In this document: positions 8,259-17,200 of the stretch, in pieces | How the letters are laid out: each line of letters opens with the position of its first letter | Position numbering within the stretch: position 1 is the stretch's first letter | Notes under the pieces: model-generated | What the model saw: the letters and a program-made list of their open reading frames with translations, nothing else | Told to the model about the DNA's origin: nothing | The model's database searches: none | Position numbers and translations under genes: made by a program | Assembly: GCA_045613985.1 (NCBI GenBank) | Contig: JAZLCA010000081.1 | Span: forward strand, 1-33,746 | Reading direction: 5' to 3' | Length of the DNA stretch: 33,746 nt | Source: SIG644 sp045613985 | GTDB lineage: Bacteria; Bacillota; Clostridia; Oscillospirales; CAG-272

Positions 8259-9976
8259 ACCGTTCCCTCCTTTCCGTCACTGTGGCTCGACCAGGCAAGG
8301 CCGCTTTGACCATCAATGGCATCGATGCCGCTTTCGGCCAGCATATGGCGGCAGCCCTCCAGGTACACTCGCCGCGCTTCGGGGTAGGCAAAGCGATCGT
8401 CGGGATTATAATACACCAGCTCGGCCGCGCCGAATTCGCCTCCGCCCCGCAGGCCGGGAACGTGGCACAGCGCCGAGATTGCCTCTTCGTGAAGCGAGGC
8501 GCTGACGAACACCTGCTTGACGCCCTGGGTATCGGACAGCATTTCGCGCAGTCGAATCAGCTCGTGTCCTTCGGGGGAACACACGGGGGCCGTGGCAAAC
8601 AAATGGTAGATCGACTCAAAATCGGCCTCTTCGTCGAGCTCAAAGCCAAATGCGCCCAGCTCTGCCCGAGGGTCAAACCAGACAAGCAAACAATGGTTGC
8701 CGGCGCGCAATTCGCGCAGGACGATGGCGATGGTCATTTCCACCACGCCGTCGGCGCAGTATTCATTCATATCGGTATAGTATTCGTCCTTGATCAATCG
8801 ATGAACGTCAAGGGCGGGAGCCTCATCCTTTGCCTTTTGCTCCTCTGCCGCTTGAGCGGCTTGCAGGCGACGGGCGGCGTTGGAGGCCATTCCCTCCTCT
8901 GCCTCGCGGATGCTTTCGTCACCCTCGTATTTTTCACGGCGCAAGCGCGCCTTTTCCTGACGTTGCTTTTCTTGCTCCTCAATGGCGCGAGCCAGCGCCT
9001 GTTTTTTCTCCCGCCGCGTCAAAGGTCGAACCTCGACCTCCTCCGTTTTGGGAGGCTCCGTGGGAAAAGGCGCCGCCAAATCGCAATAAACGATGGTACG
9101 GTTCGAAGCACCGCTGGAATAATCGCGCACGAGCAATTCCTCCGCCTTGGAGGACAGCTTCCAGTGGATATCCTTGAGGGCATCGCCCAGGCGGTAGTCA
9201 CGGACGTCCAGCACCTCCAAACGGTCGAAGGCATAGGGCGAGCGCGTTTGCCGATTGGACATATCCGAAGCGGCAACGGCGCGTCCATCCAGCATCACGC
9301 CCTTGCGGGGCAGGACCAGCACGTTATGATATTCCTCGATATCCACGCGAACACGGATCATACGGAAAAAGTCGTAGACGTAAAAGCAAGAAACGCCGAT
9401 TTCGTAGGTTCCGCGGAAGCGGAAGGTCACCTCATTGGCCACCGAATAGGTTGCCATCGGAGGCAAGGACAGTCGGACCGTCTTACGCGAGGTGCGGACG
9501 GCATCCCGACGCGGCAAGCGAAGCTGGGCGTCTACGAAAGGAAACGCAAAAATACTGCTGTTGATGATGCGGAACTCGTAGGGACAAGGCTGCATCTTTT
9601 CCACCGTCGAGTGTTCGGTGTACAGGTAGGCCTTGAGGGCCAAACGAGCCGTTGCCGTATACACGAGTGACAAGGGAAACAGCAAAAGAACAAACCAAAA
9701 GAATATGTTGGAGGCGCGGGAACGCAGGATCTGGGTAAAGAGCAACGAACCCACAAACAGCACGGCATACCAAACCGCGCCCCGTGTCAGTGTCAACACA
9801 GGACCCGTCGCTGTTTGTTCCTGATCCGTCCAGTCCAGCGTGCGGTGCCTCGGCCGACGGCGGCGGGCTGCTTGTGCCGTCCGCCTTTGCCTGATGCGAG
9901 TGGCGAATCGACGGACAAAGCCTCGCACGCCGTGCACCGCGCGTCCCCAAAAATCAGTATATGGAGAATCTTTCAT
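8255..9976 (-). CDS. DUF58 domain membrane protein
   Basis: A 573-residue protein with a basic N-terminus, two membrane helices (about 65-85 and 90-110) and a DUF58 core whose signature VRDYRLGDALKDIHWKLSS lies at 258-276. DUF58 proteins are usually encoded beside MoxR ATPases and often carry von Willebrand A-like folds; they are thought to be MoxR clients or partners. Residues about 318-388 are a highly charged, Glu/Lys/Gln/Ala-rich segment predicted by eye to be a coiled coil, which typical DUF58 proteins lack. It starts 32 nt after moxR and overlaps the next gene by 4 nt, so the three are one operon. The ATG at 9976 has AGAGGA upstream. Confidence 0.85.
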   Translation of the reverse strand: MKDSPYTDFWGRAVHGVRGFVRRFATRIRQRRTAQAARRRRPRHRTLDWTDQEQTATGPVLTLTRGAVWYAVLFVGSLLFTQILRSRASNIFFWFVLLLFPLSLVYTATARLALKAYLYTEHSTVEKMQPCPYEFRIINSSIFAFPFVDAQLRLPRRDAVRTSRKTVRLSLPPMATYSVANEVTFRFRGTYEIGVSCFYVYDFFRMIRVRVDIEEYHNVLVLPRKGVMLDGRAVAASDMSNRQTRSPYAFDRLEVLDVRDYRLGDALKDIHWKLSSKAEELLVRDYSSGASNRTIVYCDLAAPFPTEPPKTEEVEVRPLTRREKKQALARAIEEQEKQRQEKARLRREKYEGDESIREAEEGMASNAARRLQAAQAAEEQKAKDEAPALDVHRLIKDEYYTDMNEYCADGVVEMTIAIVLRELRAGNHCLLVWFDPRAELGAFGFELDEEADFESIYHLFATAPVCSPEGHELIRLREMLSDTQGVKQVFVSASLHEEAISALCHVPGLRGGGEFGAAELVYYNPDDRFAYPEARRVYLEGCRHMLAESGIDAIDGQSGLAWSSHSDGKEGTV

Positions 9977-10008
9977 GGCACATCCTCTGAATTATTCCAA
10001 TACGCTCA

Positions 10009-10977
10009 TCAGCGGCGGGTGCCGAGATAAGGAACGTCGGTGGAGCGAAGGATGTCCGTCAGCACGTCACGCACCGTTGCGCCGGACAGCTTGCTCTCCT
10101 GCGACAGAAGGACACGGTGGGCCGTGGCGGGAACGTACAAGGCGGCGATATCGTCGGGGGTGACGTAATCACGACCGCGCAGATAGGCATACGCCTGAGC
10201 CAAGCGCATCAGGGCAACCGACGCACGAGGGCTGGCGCCCAAAGAAAGCGCCTTGTTTTGTCTGGTTGCGGACACCAGAGTGACGATGTATTTGAACAGC
10301 TCGTCATCCACACGCACGTCCGATGCGGCCGCACGAGCTTTTTGCAATTCCTCCTTGCTGATGACAGAGGAAAGCTTGTCCATGGGATTTTCTCCGCGGC
10401 GGGCACGCAGAATATCGATCTCCTGCTGCTGGGTGGGATAACCCATGCTCAGTTTAAACGCAAAACGGTCCAGCTGTGCCTCAGGCAACGGATACGTGCC
10501 AACGTAGCCGGTCGGGTTCTGGGTAGCGATAACCATAAAGGGATCGGGAACGTCGTAGGTCACGCCGTCCACCGTCACACGGTTTTCTTCCATTGCCTCC
10601 AAAAGTGCCGACTGGGTTTTGGGCGAGGCGCGGTTGATCTCGTCCGCCAAGAGCAGATTACACATAACAAGACCTTCGCGGAACTCGAATGCCTCCTTTT
10701 GGCGGTTGTAGATATTAAAGCCGGTGATGTCGGACGCCATAATGTCAGGAGTGAACTGGGCGCGATTGAAGGAAAGACCGCTGACGCGGGAAAGTGCCGC
10801 GGCCAACGAGGTCTTACCCGTACCGGGAACGTCCTCGATCAGCACGTGGGCGCCCGCCAGAAGTGCCGTCATCAGCAATACGACCTCGCCGTGCTTACCC
10901 ACAATGACACGGTCAATGGCTGCCACCGCCTCCATGACCTTTTGGTGCAATGCTCCGTTCAAATTCTGTTCGCTCAT
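10009..10977 (-). CDS. MoxR family AAA+ ATPase
   Basis: A 322-residue chaperone-like AAA+ ATPase. The Walker A GTGKTS is at 52-57 inside VLIEDVPGTGKT, and the Walker B LLLADEINRASPKTQ begins near 108. The sensor region ATQNPTGYVGTYPLPEAQLDRF is typical of MoxR. These ATPases are thought to remodel or activate partner proteins encoded beside them, here a DUF58 protein and a membrane transglutaminase. It is the first gene of the operon: a promoter-like pair lies about 65 nt upstream and a GAGG site precedes the ATG. Length and motifs are normal for the family. Confidence 0.93.
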   Translation of the reverse strand: MSEQNLNGALHQKVMEAVAAIDRVIVGKHGEVVLLMTALLAGAHVLIEDVPGTGKTSLAAALSRVSGLSFNRAQFTPDIMASDITGFNIYNRQKEAFEFREGLVMCNLLLADEINRASPKTQSALLEAMEENRVTVDGVTYDVPDPFMVIATQNPTGYVGTYPLPEAQLDRFAFKLSMGYPTQQQEIDILRARRGENPMDKLSSVISKEELQKARAAASDVRVDDELFKYIVTLVSATRQNKALSLGASPRASVALMRLAQAYAYLRGRDYVTPDDIAALYVPATAHRVLLSQESKLSGATVRDVLTDILRSTDVPYLGTRR

Positions 10978-11042
10978 AAACTGCCTCTTTCAAAAATAAA
11001 ATTTCCGCTTTCGGATAAGTCAATGGTCAATATACTGACAAT

Positions 11043-11070
11043 AGTATACCATATCATGCTTGAAATGCAA
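11043..11070 (-). promoter_or_regulatory. Probable promoter of the MoxR operon
   Basis: On the minus strand TTGCAT (11070-11065) and TATACT (11048-11043) are spaced by 16 nt. It lies between the terminator of the large surface protein gene and the moxR start. The -35 is imperfect. Confidence 0.5.
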
Positions 11071-11127
11071 TAATATTCCGTCAATATTTACAAACAAGAT
11101 ACATCTTGTGAACATTACACAAAAGAG

Positions 11128-11162
11128 CAAAAAAAGAACCCCCGACAGCGTCGGGGGTTCTT
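11128..11162 (-). terminator. Terminator of the large surface protein gene
   Basis: The stem AAGAACCCCCGAC / GTCGGGGGTTCTT (11134-11146 with 11150-11162, 3-nt loop) is followed on the minus strand by a run of T residues. It lies about 45 nt after the stop codon at 11208. Confidence 0.9.
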
Positions 11163-11207
11163 CGCACAGAACGTCAGTTCTCTGCTGTTTTATTGGTTAT
11201 TGGCGTA

Positions 11208-14200
11208 TCAGAAGGTCTTCTTCTTCAGGTACAGCAAGTAGAATGCTGCGCCGCCGCCACCAAGTACGAGAATGATGATCGCAACCACTGCGATTACGGT
11301 GCCGGTGTTACCGTCAGCCCCGTCGCCGTCGTCATTGTCTTCATCTTCGTCCTTGTCCTCGTCATCATCGCCGGGCTTGTTGTTTTCAACCTTGGCGCCG
11401 CAATCGTCACACTTGCCGTCCTTATCGGTGTCAGCGTGATCGGTGCAAGGCGTGTCAACCTCGACCTCCGTACCGCAGTCGTCGCACTTACCGTTCTTAT
11501 CGGCATCGGTATGCTCGGTGCAAGGCGTGTCAACCTCGACCTCCGTACCGCAGTTGTCGCAGGTGCCGTTCTCGTCTGCGTCGACGTGATTATCGCCGCA
11601 TTCGGGAACATCCGCTGCTACCAGCTCGATAACAACAACCGTGTCTTCCAGAGGCATCGTGCCCTTCTTCTCAACGGTAGGCTTGTAGCCTTCGATGGTC
11701 TTGGAAGGAATGACGTACTCCTTACCGCCCTTGACCATAATCGTCTCGGTATCGATCAATTCGCCGGCAGCGTTCTTGTACTCAACCGTCAGCTTCAGAT
11801 CCTTGATCGTGTAGGTGATGGTACCCTGTGCGTCAGCAGTTACGTTCTCGAAGGAGATCGAAGGAACGTCAGCCTCGTATGCCGAGTTGAGCTTGTCAGC
11901 GTGATCTGCCAATACGAAGGTGTAGCTGTCGCCGTGCTTGACCAGGATTTCGAAATCCTCAAAGATCTTCCAATCCTTGGTGCCAGCCTCGATGAAGTGA
12001 ATAACGATCTTGTATTCCTTGCGCTCGTATTCCACGGTGAAGGTCGTTGCGCCGCCCTTATAAGCGTCGATAACAAAGTTTGCCGCAGGCTTCATGCCCT
12101 CGATCTCAGGAGATGCCTCGTCAACGGAATCACCATACAGAACGGTGATAACCTTATCCTCGGCAACCTTCTGGCCGTGCTCGTCCACGTACTGAATGGT
12201 CAGGTTGTAGGCGATGCGGGTATAAATGACGTTCAGCTCACCGTCACCGGAAATGTTCTCCAGCGAGAGAACGGGAGTCTTAACCTCATAGCCCTCCATG
12301 GGAGCATAGTTGCCACCCTGGGCGCTCAGATCAAAGGTGTAGCTGTCGCCGTGCTTGACGGAAACGATCAGCGTCTTGTACAGCGTTTCGCCGCCGATCT
12401 GATCCTTGATAAAGTTGACCTTAATGGTGTAGTCCTTGCGCTCGTAGTTGACGGTGTAGGTCAGCTGCTCGCCCTTGAAGGACTCAACCTCAACGGAAGC
12501 CGCAGGCTTCATGCCTTCAACCTCGGGAGAAGCTACATCGATCGCGTCACCATACAGAACGGTGATGACCTTGTCGTCGGCAACCTTGTTGCCAAACTCG
12601 TCAACGTACTCGATGGTAACGTTGTAGGAAATACGGGTGTAAACCAGCGTCAGTACGCCGTCAGCCGTGATGTTCTCCAGCGAGAGAACGGGAACCTTAA
12701 CCTCATAGCCTTCCATGGGAGCATAGTTGCCGCCCTGAGCACTCAGGTCAAAGACGTAGCTGTCGCCATGCTTGACAACGATATCCAACGCAGGATATGC
12801 TACCTCGCCGCCAATCTGATCCTTGACGAAGTTGACGGTAATCTTGTACTGCTTGCGCTCATACTTCACCGTTCTTTCGCTCTCTTCGCCCTTGAAGGAA
12901 GGAATGATCACTGCTTCTGCGGTGTTCATACCCTCGATCTGAGGAGAAACGGCATAGATCATTTCGCCGTACATTACAGTAATGATCTTATCCTCCGCGA
13001 TCTTGTTGCCGAACTCGTCCACGTAGTGGATGGTCAGGGTAACCTCGCGGCGGGTGTAAACAACGTTCAGTACGGAATCACCCTTGATATCAGACAGAGT
13101 AAGAATGGGATTCTTGACTTCGTAGCCTTCTTCGGGAACATAGTTGCCGCCCTGAGCGCTCAAATCAAAGACGTAGTTATCGCCATGCTTAACAGGAATG
13201 ATCAACGACTCATAAATAACCGTGCCGCCGACATGATCCTTAACGAAGTTGATGGTAACCTTATATTCCTTGCGCTCGTACTTGACCGTATACTCGGCGG
13301 GATCGCCCGTGTAAGAGTCAATCACAACCGCTGCCGCGGGCTTCATGCCCACAACCTCGGGAGATGCCTGGTTGATGGCGTCACCGTACAGAACGGTGAT
13401 GACCTTATCATCCGCGATCTTGTTGCCGAACTCGTCCACGTAGTGGATGGTCAGCGTTACGCTGATGCGCTCGTAGATGATAGCAAGAGAAGCATCGGCA
13501 GTGACGTTGGTCAGAGACAGCTTGCCATCTTCAACCTTGTAGCCAACCATGGGAGCAAGCTCTGCATAGTCTGCCAGGTCGAACGCAAAGTTGTCGCCGT
13601 GCTTGACCACAAAGGTCAGGGGCTCGTAGGCAATTGCGCCATCCGCCTTTTCCTTAAGGAAGTTGACCGTGATGGTGTATTCCATGCGCTCGTAGGTGAC
13701 GGTAAACTCAGCCTGGTCGCCATTGTAATTCTCGATCACAACGGGAGCTGCGGGCTTCTTACCTGCTACCGCAGGAGACTCAATCGTAACGGATGCACCG
13801 AACTTGACATCAACGATCTTATCATCGGCCACCTTGTTGCCGTTTTCATCCACGTAGTGAATGGTTACCTTTTCGGTGTTGGGCGTGTAGTAAACAGTAA
13901 TAACCTGGCTGTTATCCTCTACGCTCTCGATGATGTAGGTCTTGTTGTAATCGGCCTGCGAATAGCCCTTGAAGGAAGGCATATCGGCGCCGGTCAGAAC
14001 AACCTTCGTCTTATAGTCAACCGTAACCTTCTTGGAGCCAAGAATCATACCGTTTTCCTGGTTCTTGTACTCGATAACGTAGGTGTACTGATTGATATCG
14101 TACTCAAACTTGACCGTCTTGTCACCGGTGGCAACGTCTACCTTCATCGAAGAGTTGCGGGCGGTGTAGCCGGGAATATTGTAAGAGAAAACGTTGGTGC

Positions 14201-17200
14201 TGTCGCCGTAAGTCAAGGTAAGAACAGTAGAGGAAGCGAGCGATTCGCCCGTTTTGGCATCTACGTACTCAACCGTTACGGTGTAGGTCTTAGGCGTATA
14301 GTGAATGGTAAATTCCTGATCCTCGGTATCGAAGATATAGTCCAACTTAGTCGAGGAAGGAGTATAGTAATCCAGTGCGGGAACGACAATGGTGAATGCC
14401 TCGCCGACCTTGCCGGAATACTTGATGGGAGCAAACGCGGTCTGGCCGTCGTTGGGTCCACCCTTATAAACGTAGTTGACCGTCCATGTGATATAGAAAT
14501 CAACGTTTGCGTTCTTAATCTCGTCATCGGCGTTGGCCGTCAGGATGTTCCACTCGGTCTGAGAACCATTGAAGATAACGGTCTTGATGGACGAGCAGCC
14601 GTTGAAGATGCCCTTGGTCAAAGGCGCCAGCTTACCGTCGGTCAGAGTGACCTTGGTCAGAGCGGTACAATCACTGAACGCGCCCAGAGACAGCGTCGTT
14701 ACCGTGTCGGGAATGACGATTTCCTGCAAGGACGTGCAGTTTTCAAAGGCTTTGGGGCCAATGGTGGTAACGTACTTGCCCAGCGTTGCGTTCGTCAAAG
14801 ATCCGCAAGAAGCGAATGCGCTCTCGGGAATGACGGTCAGCGTATCGGGCAGTGCGATGGTGCCGAGAGAACGGCAGCCTGCGAATGCCTTGGTGCCCAG
14901 CGTCTTCAGACCCTTGGACATGCTGACAGTCTTGAGGTTCTGGCACAGCTCAAACGCGCTGTTGCCGATAGCGGTCACCGTATCAGCGATGATCACGTAT
15001 TCTACGTTGGTATCGTTCTTAAGCAGGTTGTCTGCAATACCGGTAATTCCGGTATCAAAGATAATGGTATCGATATACTGCAGCTCGTTCTGCCATGCCT
15101 GATCGATGATAACTTCACCGTTGCCGAAGAAGCGGAGCGTGCCGTTGATACGGTCAACCTCCCACTGAACGCCGTTGGACAGAGTGCCCTCGGCTTCCGC
15201 AGCCACGAAGTGGTTTGTCAGGTATTCGTTACCTTCCTCGATCGGATTAGGCTCGCCGCAACCGTCCAGGATAACCTTATTGATGGCGGAGCAGCCGGCA
15301 AAGGCATCCTTGCGGATGGCCAGAGGCGAGGACTTGATGACCACGCCCTTGAGAGAGGTACAGCCGTAGAAGGCTTCCTCACCGATCTCGCGCAGCGTCG
15401 TGGGGAACTCGATCTCCTTGAGAGCCGAGCAGTTATAGAAGGCGCGCTTGCCAATGGTCTCCAGACCCTTGTTCAGCGTGATTCTTTCCAAAGAGGTACA
15501 ATCGCGGAAGGTCTCAGGAGCGATATCCTTGATGCCTGCAGGAATCACGATCTCCTCCAGCGAGCTACAACCGCGGAAGGCACCGTCGCCAAGAGAATTC
15601 AATGCCTTGGGCAGTTCAATATTCTTCAGCGCCGTGCAGCCTGCAAAAGCATTCTTGCCAATGCCCGTCAGCGTCTTGGGCAGGTGTACGTCAACAACCG
15701 CAGTCATGTTGGCAAAGGCGTTATCACCAATAGCGGTGATGCCGTCCTGCACCATGATCGATTTGATGTTGGTCGCATATTGAGCCCAGGGAGCGGGATT
15801 GCTTGCCGAATAGGAAGGAATTGCGCCGTTGCCCTTAATGGTCAAGGACTGGGTCTTAACGTCGTAAGTCCATTCCAGAGTAGAGCCGGGGATGCTGCCG
15901 CCGGGATTCTCACCGGGCTGGTCAGGCTCGTCACCGGGTTCATCGGGATCCACAGGAGGAGTAACAGAGCCACCCTCCTTATAAGTCAACTTGTCAATGA
16001 GCGTCTGGTTGCCCATGGGGGTAACCGCCAGCTGCGACTTGGGACAATCGGCGTATGCGGTCTGGATCGCGGTACAACCGGAGAAGGCGTTGGGGCCAAC
16101 GGCCAAGATGGTCGAAGGCAAGGATACGTCCTTCAGGCTCGTCGCGCCGATCATGGTACCGCCGCTCAGAATGGTGATGCCCTCACCAACGATCAGCTTT
16201 TCGATCTGATCCATGTAGGCACTCCAAGGAGCGGGATTCGACGTGCTGTAAGCCGCCGTTGCACCCGTACCGGTAATGATCAGCGTCTTGGTCGCGGGAT
16301 TATAGGTCCACTTTGCGTCATAGCCGCAGTCACCGGTCAAAGCACTGTCGCCGGGCTGGTCAGGCTGGTCAGGCTCCTCGCCGGGTTCATCGGGATCCAC
16401 AGGAGGAGTAACGGCACCGCCATCCGCGTAGGTGAGCTTGGCAATCAGCGTACTGTTACCAGCGAGAGTAATGTTCGGCTCCAACTGTGTACGAGGGCAA
16501 TCCGCATACGCGGTTTGGATCGATGCGCAGCCCGAGAAAGCGTTGGGGCCTATGCCAGCAATGGTAGAAGGAAGCGATACGTCCTTCAAATTCGTCGCGC
16601 CGGACATCAAACCCATGCCAAGGATGGTAATACCCTCACTCACGATCAGCTTTTCGATCTGCGTTACGTAGGGAGACCACGGAGCGGGGGTGCCGGAACC
16701 GTAGGGGGAAGTTGCACCCGTACCGGTAATGATCAGCGTCTTGGTCGAAGGATCGTACGTCCAATTCGCATCCACGCCACACTTGCCGGAAAGCAGACCG
16801 GCAGGAGGTGTCACAGAGCCGCTGTCCTTGTAGGTCAGCTTATCGATCAGCGTCTGGTTGCCGGTAGGCATAACCGTCAACTGATCCTCGGTACAATCGG
16901 CATAAGCCGTCTCAATTGCACTGCAGTTCTTGAAAGCGTCCGGCATAACGACAACAATCGTCGAAGGCAACTGTACGTCCTTCAAGCCGGTTGCGCCCAG
17001 CATAGTCTCGCCGCCCAAGCTAGTAATGCCCTCGCCGACGACCAGCTTTTCGATCTGTGTCATGTAAGGAGTCCAGGGGGCAGGAGTCGTCGACGTGTAG
17101 GTCGTCGTCTCGCCGGCACCCAGGATGGTCAGCGTCTTGGACGCCGCATCGTACGCCCAGGTAGCCGTTGCACCGCAGCTGCCCGAAACGGGCGTGGTGG

